This document shows, in pieces, positions 7,591 to 15,179 of a stretch of 33,936 nucleotides of DNA (position 1 is its first letter; each line of letters begins with the position of its first letter). Below the pieces are notes generated by a model. The model searched no databases and was not told the origin of the DNA. It worked only from the letters and a program-made list of their open reading frames with translations. The position numbers were made by a program, and so were the translations under genes. The DNA lies in the NCBI GenBank assembly GCA_964467615.1, contig CAYXRK010000029.1:1-33936 (forward strand). Direction: 5' to 3'. This stretch comes from CAYXRK01 sp964467615. Lineage in GTDB: Bacteria > Hydrogenedentota > Hydrogenedentia > Hydrogenedentales > GCA-2746185.

Positions 7591-8223
7591 ATGAGCGTGC
7601 CGCTTGAAGGATCTCTTCTGTATGATGTGCTACCCGTGGCGGATGAATCTCATTGGGACGCTCGGATCGAATCCGACGCAGGGCTCGTGGCGCGCGCGCG
7701 AACGGGCGACTACGCGGCGTTTGAGGAACTGGTTCGGCGGTACCGCAACGACGTGTACGCGTTGGCATTCCACTATTTGCGTCAGCGTGAGGACGCCTGG
7801 GACGCCTCCCAAGAGGTCTTTATTCGAGCGCACCGAGCGCTGGGCCGGTTCCGGGGCGACGCGAGTTTCAAGACTTGGATATTGCGGATCACCGCGAACT
7901 GCTGCAAGGACTTATTTAAGAAGCGACGCGTCTCAACCGTCCCGCTCGAGGAACTCGGGGGCGAGGTTGGAGCATCTACGGAACGCGATCCGTCGTCGGA
8001 ACTCGAATCGCGCGAGTTGGGGGCGGCCATCGAGGTCGCCTTGGACGGCTTGCCGCAAAAGCATCGGATCGCTTTTGTGCTTCGCGAATTCGAGGGGCTT
8101 TCGTACCAACAGATGGCGGAGGTCATGGGTTGCACCTTAGGGACAGTGATGAGCCGGCTCCATCATGCTCGAAAAAAACTGCAGCGCGCCTTGATCGGTA
8201 TGGGCGTAGTGGAGACCAATTGA
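7591..8223 (+). CDS. ECF-type RNA polymerase sigma factor
   Basis: A 210-residue group IV sigma factor. Region 2 (about 44-111) includes FEELVRRYRNDVYALAF, the DASQEVFIRAHRAL helix and FKTWILRITANCCKDL for -10 recognition. Region 4 (about 150-203) has the LPQKHRIAFVLREFEGLSY entry and the recognition helix LGTVMSRLHHARKKLQ. The ATG at 7591 is preceded by GGGAGAGG (7578-7585); the TTG at 7576 lies just before that element and is unlikely. The stop is followed after one base by the start of the anti-sigma-like gene, so this is a sigma/anti-sigma operon. The regulon and the signal are unknown. Confidence 0.92.
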   Translation: MSVPLEGSLLYDVLPVADESHWDARIESDAGLVARARTGDYAAFEELVRRYRNDVYALAFHYLRQREDAWDASQEVFIRAHRALGRFRGDASFKTWILRITANCCKDLFKKRRVSTVPLEELGGEVGASTERDPSSELESRELGAAIEVALDGLPQKHRIAFVLREFEGLSYQQMAEVMGCTLGTVMSRLHHARKKLQRALIGMGVVETN

Positions 8224-8224
8224 C

Positions 8225-8656
8225 ATGAGCACCCGCAATGATAAACGGCGCGTCGAACGCTGGTTCGACGGCGAATCGGACGTTAAGAACTCGGGCCCCG
8301 AGAGCGCCGCATATTTGGAGTATCTGCAGCGCACGCGGAGCGCGGTTGCGTCGATTGCGGAGTCGCCGGGTATCGGCGATGCGCGGATGGGCGAGTTTCT
8401 GCGCGGCATTCGTGACGAGATTGAATCGCCGCGCCGCGGCTGGAGCGGCATGTGGGCGCTTGCCTCTGCTGCTGCTGCTGCCGTGGTCGTTGCGATTTCG
8501 ATTATGTTCATCGTCATCGGGGGGCCGTCCCCGGCGCAGGCGAACACAGTCGACGCCGTCGGGAGCGAAATCTCGGGTGCGACCACCAGCGTAGATTATG
8601 AATCGGACGGGACGGCGACCGTGTGGGTGACGCTTCCCGAAAGCGATCTGTGGTGA
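8225..8656 (+). CDS. membrane-anchored anti-sigma factor-like protein
   Basis: A 143-residue protein immediately downstream of the ECF sigma gene. The cytoplasmic part (1-74) starts with a WFDGESD helix like those in many anti-sigma N-termini. One membrane helix (about 77-97) precedes an extracytoplasmic tail of about 45 residues ending in VTLPESDLW. No zinc-finger HxxxCxxC motif is present, so it is not a ZAS-type protein. Size, topology and position support an anti-sigma role, but sequence identity to a known family was not recognised. It ends in a 4-base GTGA overlap with the next gene. Confidence 0.7.
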   Translation: MSTRNDKRRVERWFDGESDVKNSGPESAAYLEYLQRTRSAVASIAESPGIGDARMGEFLRGIRDEIESPRRGWSGMWALASAAAAAVVVAISIMFIVIGGPSPAQANTVDAVGSEISGATTSVDYESDGTATVWVTLPESDLW

Positions 8657-9114
8657 GGCTCGTTTCGCCGCTGCTGTTCCTCGCCGCCGCAGGCGGGTGG
8701 GCGCAATCGGCGGATGAGGTATCTATTTCCGTCGTCGCCGTGCAAGCTCGCAATGAGGGTGGCGCCACGAAAACTTTCGGCCCCGGGCTCGAGGACGTCA
8801 AGACAGCTATCGAGGGTCTCGACTTCGATTCTTTTACGAAGGTCAAGGGCGTTACGGTTACCGCAAAGTCGGACGAAGACACTCGCGTTGCAATCAACGA
8901 TACCTACGCACTGGTCCTGAAGTACGTCTCTCGGGCGAAAGATGGCCGCGTCAAAGTGGAGGCCCGGATAGAGTTGGTTCCGAAGAAGGCCGGCGCCGCA
9001 CCCGTGACGGCGCTGCGCACCGAACTGACCATGGCGCCGGGAAAGCACGTCAACCTTGGCGGACTGCGCCTTGACGAAGGCGAACTAATTCTCGTGTTGC
9101 GCGTGGCCCGTTGA
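8653..9114 (+). CDS. exported protein of unknown function in the ECF operon
   Basis: I take GTG 8653 as start because it overlaps the previous stop (GTGA) and gives a clean Sec signal peptide (RLVSPLLFLAAAGGWAQS); GTG 8650 and 8623 are alternatives in frame. The mature part of about 135 residues is rich in beta strands, with EVSISVVAVQARNEGG, a central TYALVLKYVSRAKDGRVKV and a final GELILVLRVAR. I do not recognise a family. It is probably a periplasmic or envelope protein whose level follows the ECF sigma factor, perhaps part of the signal-sensing arrangement. Only 8 bases separate its stop from the convergent gene's stop. Confidence 0.7.
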   Translation: MRLVSPLLFLAAAGGWAQSADEVSISVVAVQARNEGGATKTFGPGLEDVKTAIEGLDFDSFTKVKGVTVTAKSDEDTRVAINDTYALVLKYVSRAKDGRVKVEARIELVPKKAGAAPVTALRTELTMAPGKHVNLGGLRLDEGELILVLRVAR

Positions 9115-9122
9115 TTTGGTCG

Positions 9123-9881
9123 TCAGTGAGGAAGGAGTTGCGTGACGCGATGGGCGACATGGGGTGGGCAGCCATCGCAACCGTGTTTGGAGAACCCAGC
9201 GGTATCGGCGACTTCGTGAGGAAGTGAGGCGTCGCTGATCACGGTGCCGAGGCCGCGCTCGAGAATTGATCCCAGGCGGTACGATTCGTCCCCAAGGACA
9301 AGTCCGCACGTGTACAGCGTGCCGTCAATACCGACGCAGGTCATATCGTGGGGCATGGCGCAATTCGAGACACGATCTTCCTCGCGGATATTGGCGGAGC
9401 AAATTTGGACGCCCGCTTGCGCCAGGTATCCCAAAGCGCCGAGATCGCAATCGTCGGCGACGACATAGGTGGAGGCGGAGTCCAGACGTTTGAGTTGTTC
9501 CACATCATCGTTGCTCAGCGAACACCCGCACAAATGGATTCCGACCCGCATGCCGTGAGCGGTTTGCGCCCATTCGCACATGCGCCAAACGTTGGGGCAG
9601 GCGCTGATAGAGGTCCCGGCGTGAATGACGAGCCATTCCGCACCAAGCGCGGCGGATTCGTCGATTACGTTCAGCCATTCGTCAACCGTCAGCGCGCGGC
9701 CAGCGCTGGGCGCGGAGGCAAGCCGGGCGTTTTCTTCGGTCACAAAGACCCAAAGGTAGCGGATCGAGCGTTGCGGAGCGCCGGAGTCCGCGCAATGTGC
9801 AATCCCGGTCGCGATGCGGCGGGAGAGATCGAAGGGATCCTGCCCGGCGGTTTCGCTGTCCCAGAAATTCTTGGCTTTCAC
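9123..9881 (-). CDS. radical-SAM-fold protein lacking the SAM cluster cysteines, SPASM-like tail
   Basis: A 252-residue protein with a half-barrel pattern: strand RYLWVFVTEEN (41-51), the helix/strand unit EWLNVIDESAALGAEWLVIHAGT (68-90) and MRVGIHLCGC (111-120). The place of CNLRCxYC is taken by ENARLASA (50-57), so the three iron-sulfur ligands are E50, L54 and A57 while N51 and R53 remain. The C-terminal part keeps a SPASM/twitch pattern: C174-x12-G187-x4-C192 and a CxxC at C235/C238, plus C161 and C182. It probably binds an auxiliary cluster, but ordinary SAM cleavage is not expected. The start is GTG 9881, 23 bases after the kinase stop. Function unknown; the fold assignment is from pattern and context. 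Confidence 0.65.
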   Translation of the reverse strand: MKAKNFWDSETAGQDPFDLSRRIATGIAHCADSGAPQRSIRYLWVFVTEENARLASAPSAGRALTVDEWLNVIDESAALGAEWLVIHAGTSISACPNVWRMCEWAQTAHGMRVGIHLCGCSLSNDDVEQLKRLDSASTYVVADDCDLGALGYLAQAGVQICSANIREEDRVSNCAMPHDMTCVGIDGTLYTCGLVLGDESYRLGSILERGLGTVISDASLPHEVADTAGFSKHGCDGCPPHVAHRVTQLLPH

Positions 9882-9904
9882 GGCGCCTATCCCAGTGAGG
9901 CTTG

Positions 9905-11425
9905 CTAAGTAGTCAACTCGCTAAGACGGTGATTTATTTCGCGGAGCGCGGGATAAAGTTGCTTATAGATTTCGAAGCGTTCTTGGTAGGCCAGTATGCG
10001 TGAGGGGTCCGGATCGATAGTTTCCCGGATTCGGACGCGGGCGCTAGCGAATTCGCTCGCCGCTCCGATAAGTCCGGCACCTTCCGCGGCAAGGGCTGCG
10101 ACCCCCAGGGCGGCGGCTTCCGGTACTTCAAGCACCGCGATCGGTAGTCCCATGATATCGGCTTTCCGTTGAATCCAAAGGCGGCTCTTCGCGCCTCCGC
10201 CGCTGGCGCGAAGCCGCGATATCCGCGCCCCGCTATTCTGGAGCACTTCGAGGTTCAATTTCATCTCGAACGTGACACCGGAGAGGATTGCGCTGACAAT
10301 CTCATTGCGCGGGGTGGTGAGCGTCATCCCGACAATCGCTCCCCGGCTGGCCGTGTCGAAGTACGGCGTGCCGGTCACGGTGAAGTGGGGGAGAATGATC
10401 AGGCGCTCGGGTTCGCTGGGGATTGACTCGCAAATGATGTCATAGACATCGCGTCCCGAGGCGGCCGCGGCCGCTCGTTCGTCGCCGGCTAGAGTGTCCC
10501 GATACCATTTGAGTAAAGAACCGCCCGTGAAATTGAACGCGATCGAACAGAACAGCCCGGGCGAGCAGGACGGATAGCAGCACAAGTTGTTGCGGGCTTG
10601 TTCCTCGGTCATTACGAAGTCACCGAACACCGGACAAATGCAATCGACCGTGCCGGTTGCGTACAGCGCTTCCCCGGGCTCGAAGATGCCTGCGCCGAGC
10701 GCGCCCGCAGGTTGATCGTGGCCGCCAGTGATGGCCAGGACCCCGGATCGCAGTCCAAGGTCAGCGGCTATCGAGGAGGGAATCTCGCCTACGACGCTTC
10801 CGGAAGAAGCGGGACTGGCAAACAATTCGGGGTCTATCCCGGCGATATTGAGCAGCCTTTCGGACCAGACATGAGATTGTGCGTCGAGCGCCATCGTTCG
10901 CGCGGCGAGGCTGTGGCTAATAGTCGGAGGCAGGCCCAGGCGGAGCAACACGAAGTCTTCGTAGCAGAGGAATTTCCAGGCTCGAGCGAACGTATCGGGT
11001 TCGTTGTGCTTGAACCAGAGAATCTTGTTGAGCGAATACATTCCATGCAAAGGCATTCCGCTAATGCGCGCGATTTCGAGATGGCTGATTCGTTCCCGCC
11101 ACCACTTCGGCGCATCGGATGTACGGACATCGAACGTAACGGGACTGCGCGAAAGGCAGCGGCCGGCACGGTCGACCGCGTGACATGCTTCACCTTGGGA
11201 CGAGATCGCGAGCGCGCGAATGGGATCGCCTGAGGTGGCCGCGGCCGTCTCGCGGATGGTTTCGCGGACGTTGTTCCAGACCGTGTCCGGATCCAGTTCC
11301 TGCCATCCGGGACGTGGCGAATGGAGTGCGTATTCGCGGTATGCACGCGCAATTTGCGCTCCTTCGAGATTGAATGCGACGGCCTTGCAGCCCGTAGTAC
11401 CTACATCTATACCTAGTACACTCAT
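9905..11425 (-). CDS. FGGY-family carbohydrate kinase (xylulokinase-like)
   Basis: A 506-residue sugar kinase of normal length. The N-terminal phosphate loop is GIDVGTTGCKAVAFN (about 5-19); the catalytic aspartate lies in TGGHDQPAGALGAG (about 232-245). The second domain has NFTGGSLLKWYRD and the adenosine motif ASGGGAKSRLWIQRKADIMG (about 406-425), followed by EAAALGVAALA. It should transfer phosphate from ATP to a sugar or polyol; xylulose is the closest guess from overall style, but the family also uses gluconate, glycerol and ribulose. ATG 11425 opens directly with the ASKHA strand (MSVLGIDVG). It leads the operon that continues with the radical-SAM-like protein. Confidence 0.88.
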   Translation of the reverse strand: MSVLGIDVGTTGCKAVAFNLEGAQIARAYREYALHSPRPGWQELDPDTVWNNVRETIRETAAATSGDPIRALAISSQGEACHAVDRAGRCLSRSPVTFDVRTSDAPKWWRERISHLEIARISGMPLHGMYSLNKILWFKHNEPDTFARAWKFLCYEDFVLLRLGLPPTISHSLAARTMALDAQSHVWSERLLNIAGIDPELFASPASSGSVVGEIPSSIAADLGLRSGVLAITGGHDQPAGALGAGIFEPGEALYATGTVDCICPVFGDFVMTEEQARNNLCCYPSCSPGLFCSIAFNFTGGSLLKWYRDTLAGDERAAAAASGRDVYDIICESIPSEPERLIILPHFTVTGTPYFDTASRGAIVGMTLTTPRNEIVSAILSGVTFEMKLNLEVLQNSGARISRLRASGGGAKSRLWIQRKADIMGLPIAVLEVPEAAALGVAALAAEGAGLIGAASEFASARVRIRETIDPDPSRILAYQERFEIYKQLYPALREINHRLSELTT

Positions 11426-12011
11426 GTTATCTACAAATCCCTAATGTCCTAGCGAGCCGCTGGCACGGAATTCGCCGCGGTGACCGCGACCGCGCGTGAG
11501 CGGTTGACCCATATTCCAACCGTTGGTACACTGGCGCGAATCGAGGCCGTGAAACCCTGCAGTGTTCGATACGGACGAGTCAACTTTGATCCTTAAAATT
11601 CGAACCGGGCGCCCGATATTTGTGTAGCCTACGGCAAGCCGCCATTCCAGTGGAAGCCGGACGACTACCGTGAGGGCGCCCCCCTTGTGGATAAAGGTTC
11701 TAAAGTTGCTTGGCCACCGGCACATGGCGGGGAGGCCTTGGTTGCGGAGAACGTATCTGGCGTACGCAATTTTTGGAAGGCCTAGCGTTGTCGCTTCGGA
11801 ACCGGACAAGAGAACTTCCGCCTTCGGCTTTTTCAGTAAATTCGTTTTCGGTCAAGAGATAATCCTTACATCGATATCGGTTGTCGGACTTGAATTCCGG
11901 GGAAGCCAAGCGCTATAAATCTAAGCGTAGCAAATGGCTAGGTCGTTTAGGGTCGCGGTGGGGGATAGGCAGCGCGGGTTGCGCAAATCGAGACATAGCG
12001 GCAATTAAGTG
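11426..12011. other. 586-base stretch without a convincing gene
   Basis: It separates the leftward kinase operon from the rightward pil operon. Open frames on both strands (11441-11809 minus, 11670-11918 plus, 11700-11909 minus) lack a Shine-Dalgarno element and recognisable motifs. A small hairpin with a T tract occurs near 11816-11832. It might be a decayed gene; I see nothing else. Confidence 0.5.
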
Positions 12012-12040
12012 TTGACAGGTGAAGGCAATTTTGGTAGCCT
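12012..12040 (+). promoter_or_regulatory. sigma-70-like promoter of the pil operon
   Basis: TTGACA (12012-12017) is a perfect -35, followed after 17 bases by TAGCCT (12035-12040). Transcription would start near 12047, giving a leader of about 120 bases if translation begins at 12167. Confidence 0.65.
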
Positions 12041-12166
12041 TACCTTATTGCGAGGGTGGTAGTCGGGGGTGCCAGGGGATGGGATCCTTCAGCGGAGGGA
12101 TGGGCCGAGGGCCTCGCAAGGGGGATTGTCTTTCGGCCACAGCGCCTAAAGAGGAGTAATCCGTCT

Positions 12167-13384
12167 TTGCGTTTTACTAAGCCAACCAAAGTCATCGGTC
12201 TCGATATCGGGTCGCACTCGGTGAAGGCGATCCAGATGTCGAAATCCGGCGGACGGTTGAGGATCGACAACGCCGGTTATGCGTTGGTTGACCGAAACCA
12301 AGTAAACATCGACCCCGTCGCAGCGCAGGCCAACGCGTTGCGGGAGGCGATTCGCTCAATGCCTGTTTCGCAGTGCCTTCTCGTCGGAGCGCTTCCGGGT
12401 CAGACCGTGGTAATTCGCTATCCGCGGCTACGCAATACGGATCCGTCGAAGATAGATCAATCCATCGAATCCGAGGCCGGGAAGAATATTCCCTACGATC
12501 TTTCCGAAGTATTCTTAGATTGGTCCCTGCTCGAAGAAGAGGGCGAAGGCGACGACAAGCAGCTTAAGGTACTTTTGGTGGCGGCGAAACATGAAGTGAT
12601 CGATTCGCGTGTGCAAATCGCGGACGCCGCGGAATTGCAATACGGCGTGCTTACGGTCGACAGCCTCGCACTGGCGGATGCGGCCGAGGGATGTGAGTTT
12701 CTAAAAGTCGGTGAGACTGTCGCGCTCATCAATATCGGCGCTTCCTCCGTGAGTATTCATTTTACGCGCGATGGGATTTCAAACTTCATTCGCGACGTAA
12801 GCTGGGGTGCGCGCGAGCTGATTCAGGCCATTTCGAAGGCCCGGCGTTGCGACTATGAGAACGCGGAAAAAATTCTCTATAACGCCGAAGAAGAATTGCA
12901 AAAAGTGCGCCCGGTAGCGGATGAACCGAAGCCGACGCCGGCCAAACCGTCCTCGGGAGGAGGACTGCTCGATCCGCTGGATGACGAGTTGGGTGAACTC
13001 GGCGCGCTGGGTGAACCGGACACTGGCCACGACATCGGCGGCATGGGGGGGGACACCGGGCACGACGACGAAGGCAATTTGGCCGAGGCGCTAGCGGTAC
13101 CGGTAGCGCGGCTCGTGTCCGAAATACGCCGTTCGTTCGACTATTACGAACATCAGTTGTACGAGCGCCCCGTAGATCGTATCGTAGTCAGCGGTGGGGT
13201 GGCGCATATCTCGATGATACGCGACGCCCTTCGTGAGGATCTCGGCGTCGAGGACGTGATAGTCGGGGATCCGAGTCAGGGGGCCATCGTCGTCGGGGGC
13301 GCGGTGTCCAGCGAATTTACCGAGCATCCCGCCCAGTTCACGGTCGCGGTCGGGCTCGCGGCCCGGGGTTCCGCGGAACTATGA
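12167..13384 (+). CDS. pilM: type IV pilus inner-membrane platform protein PilM
   Basis: An actin-like ATPase-fold protein of 405 residues from the preferred start. The first motif VIGLDIGSHSVKAIQM (about 9-24) is the PilM nucleotide-binding strand pair. The second phosphate motif is VALINIGASSVSIHF, and the third is VDRIVVSGGVAHISMI. It binds the cytoplasmic N-terminus of PilN. TTG 12167 is chosen because AAAGAGGAG (12148-12156) stands 10 bases upstream and the PilM fold begins right after; a GTG at 12056 would add 37 unrelated residues with no ribosome site. An unusual Pro/Gly/Asp-rich stretch of about 60 residues (bases about 12905-13085) interrupts the fold. The last 4 bases overlap pilN (ATGA). 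Confidence 0.92.
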   Translation: MRFTKPTKVIGLDIGSHSVKAIQMSKSGGRLRIDNAGYALVDRNQVNIDPVAAQANALREAIRSMPVSQCLLVGALPGQTVVIRYPRLRNTDPSKIDQSIESEAGKNIPYDLSEVFLDWSLLEEEGEGDDKQLKVLLVAAKHEVIDSRVQIADAAELQYGVLTVDSLALADAAEGCEFLKVGETVALINIGASSVSIHFTRDGISNFIRDVSWGARELIQAISKARRCDYENAEKILYNAEEELQKVRPVADEPKPTPAKPSSGGGLLDPLDDELGELGALGEPDTGHDIGGMGGDTGHDDEGNLAEALAVPVARLVSEIRRSFDYYEHQLYERPVDRIVVSGGVAHISMIRDALREDLGVEDVIVGDPSQGAIVVGGAVSSEFTEHPAQFTVAVGLAARGSAEL

Positions 13385-14037
13385 TTACTATAAATCTACT
13401 GCCTTTCGATCTCCGGCCGATCAAGCGTACACCTCTGCCCTATATCGCGTCAGGATTGCTTTTGGTTTTGGTGCTTTTCTTAATCGCTTCGGTGTTCCTC
13501 ACCAACGCGAACGCGATTCGCAAAGCCAACAACGGCCTGGAGGCGCACAACACCGAGTTGGGCGCCCTTCAAGAGACGGTGAAGAAATATAACCAGTTGA
13601 CCGAACAGAAGAAACAGCTCGTGCTACAGGTCGAGACCATTCAAGAAATCGTGAGCGATCGGATCATTTGGTCGAGACAATTGTTTAACCTCGGCCGGCT
13701 GCTTACCGAGAACGCCTGGTACAAGAGCGTCACGCAGACCACCAAGCCCTTCAATGAAACTCAAACGCGCCTCAACGCGGACACCAAGAAACTCGAACTC
13801 ATCAACTTAGTGGTGCAGAAACAAGTTCTGGTCGTTTCCGGCTTCGTAATCGCGGGCGCGGAGGGCCAGAGCGACACCGGCCCGTTGGTTTCGGCTTTCG
13901 CGGACGACGCGGAATTCAACTCGATGTTCCAACTCGAACGGCCAGCGTTCGAGGACACATTTATCGAGGACACCGCCGTTAGAGAATTTACGTTGGAATA
14001 CGTTATCAACCCCGTGCAGGCCAAGGACGGCAAATGA
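13381..14037 (+). CDS. pilN: type IV pilus assembly protein PilN
   Basis: A 218-residue bitopic protein. The cytoplasmic N-terminus MITINLLPFDLRP carries the INLLP motif that docks into PilM. One membrane helix (about 21-42) is followed by a coiled coil (about 45-90) and a ferredoxin-like periplasmic domain with VVSGFVIAGAEG. It pairs with PilO to form the alignment subcomplex. It overlaps pilM by 4 bases and pilO by 4 bases. Compared with proteobacterial PilN it has a longer insertion between domain strands (about 115-140), where the residues are hydrophilic. Confidence 0.92.
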   Translation: MITINLLPFDLRPIKRTPLPYIASGLLLVLVLFLIASVFLTNANAIRKANNGLEAHNTELGALQETVKKYNQLTEQKKQLVLQVETIQEIVSDRIIWSRQLFNLGRLLTENAWYKSVTQTTKPFNETQTRLNADTKKLELINLVVQKQVLVVSGFVIAGAEGQSDTGPLVSAFADDAEFNSMFQLERPAFEDTFIEDTAVREFTLEYVINPVQAKDGK

Positions 14038-14597
14038 TCGATTTCCTCAAGGGGACCATCACGCCCCGCGATTGGGCGATCTCTTGCAGTATCGCCGCCA
14101 TAGCCGTGGCGATCGCGGTTGGATTTTATCTGGTCGTTAACTCAAACCAAACGACCAAACTTGAGGCAATTCAAGCGAGTGACGCTCAGATTATGAAAGA
14201 TCTCGACCAGGCGCGACAGATAGAGCGCAACATAGGCGAACTCGAGGCCCAGACGAGCCAAATCAAGGCATTGGTTTCCCAGTTCGAAGAAAGGCTTCCG
14301 ACCGAGCGTGAGATCGTGACGCTGATAGTCGATTTCGAGACGATGGGCGGCGAAGAAGACGTCAAAGTCAGCCTTGATCGTCTCGAACCGAGCCGGGACG
14401 AGCGCAAAGAGACGATTCCCTACAACGTAATAGCCCGGGGGACCTTCCATCAAGTGACCAGCTTTATCAACAGACTCGAACGATTTCGCAGATACTTGAA
14501 GGTGACCGGGCTTTCCGTGACTCGAACTCAAGACGGCGCGACCGAGGCCCGATTTACGTTGAATACCTATCGGTTCCTGCAGGGGAGTCCCTCGTGA
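14034..14597 (+). CDS. pilO: type IV pilus assembly protein PilO
   Basis: A 187-residue inner-membrane protein with a short cytoplasmic N-terminus, a membrane helix (about 15-37), a coiled coil (about 45-85) and a C-terminal ferredoxin-like domain containing YNVIARGTFHQVTSFINRLER (about 125-145), the part best conserved in PilO. It forms heterodimers with PilN and contacts PilP. ATGA overlap with pilN and GTGA overlap with the next gene show tight translational coupling. Confidence 0.92.
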   Translation: MIDFLKGTITPRDWAISCSIAAIAVAIAVGFYLVVNSNQTTKLEAIQASDAQIMKDLDQARQIERNIGELEAQTSQIKALVSQFEERLPTEREIVTLIVDFETMGGEEDVKVSLDRLEPSRDERKETIPYNVIARGTFHQVTSFINRLERFRRYLKVTGLSVTRTQDGATEARFTLNTYRFLQGSPS

Positions 14598-15175
14598 ACC
14601 CTGCCCAACGAAATAGAGCGATCGGATTGGGCGTATTGGGCGTTGTAATGCTCGCCGTAATTTATACGCAGTTTTTCCGGGGAACGCCGGCCCCCGTTGC
14701 GGGAGCGCAACCCGCGGCAGCGCCAGTCCAACCGGGTGTAGCGGTTCAATCGGTTTTCGAGAACGTCGAGTTGAATGTCGCATCGCTGACGGAAAACATT
14801 CAAGAGGTTGATTTCGTATACGACACGAACCAACAAGCGCGGGATCCGATGATGCCCCTTATAGGTTCTTCGTCCCTCGCACTTAATCCGACGGGAGAGG
14901 GCCCGGATGTACCCTCCATCCAGAACGACCAACTGGTCTATTCCGCGAACCGAAAAGAAGTGACCGGGATCATGTACGATGAGAAATTGCCGCTTGCCGT
15001 GATCCACACGCCAGGCGATGGGCCCGAGGCGGGCGATCAAATTGCAAACGTCGGCTTCGTGTTCGGAAATGGTGGGATTGTCGTAACTGAAATCGGCGTC
15101 AACTACGTCGTACTGACGGTGAAAATACAAAATGAAGAACCGGTCAAAATAACGAAGGCACTCAAGGAGCAGTAG
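14594..15175 (+). CDS. pilP: PilP-like type IV pilus assembly protein
   Basis: A 193-residue protein starting at GTG 14594 inside the end of pilO. It has an N-terminal membrane helix (about 10-27), an Ala/Pro/Gln linker, a central conserved region (QQARDPMMPLIG) and a C-terminal beta domain with AGDQIANVGFVFGNGGIVVTEI, matching the small PilP beta-sandwich that binds the secretin. PilP is usually a lipoprotein; here no lipobox cysteine is present and the anchor is a helix instead. Position between pilO and the secretin gene supports the call. Overall similarity to PilP is modest, so a functional analogue is possible. Confidence 0.8.
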   Translation: MNPAQRNRAIGLGVLGVVMLAVIYTQFFRGTPAPVAGAQPAAAPVQPGVAVQSVFENVELNVASLTENIQEVDFVYDTNQQARDPMMPLIGSSSLALNPTGEGPDVPSIQNDQLVYSANRKEVTGIMYDEKLPLAVIHTPGDGPEAGDQIANVGFVFGNGGIVVTEIGVNYVVLTVKIQNEEPVKITKALKEQ

Positions 15176-15179
15176 ACTA

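Noticed and set aside
11441..11918. Overlapping short open frames on both strands upstream of the pil operon
   Set aside because: No ribosome sites, no motifs, and the frames exclude one another.
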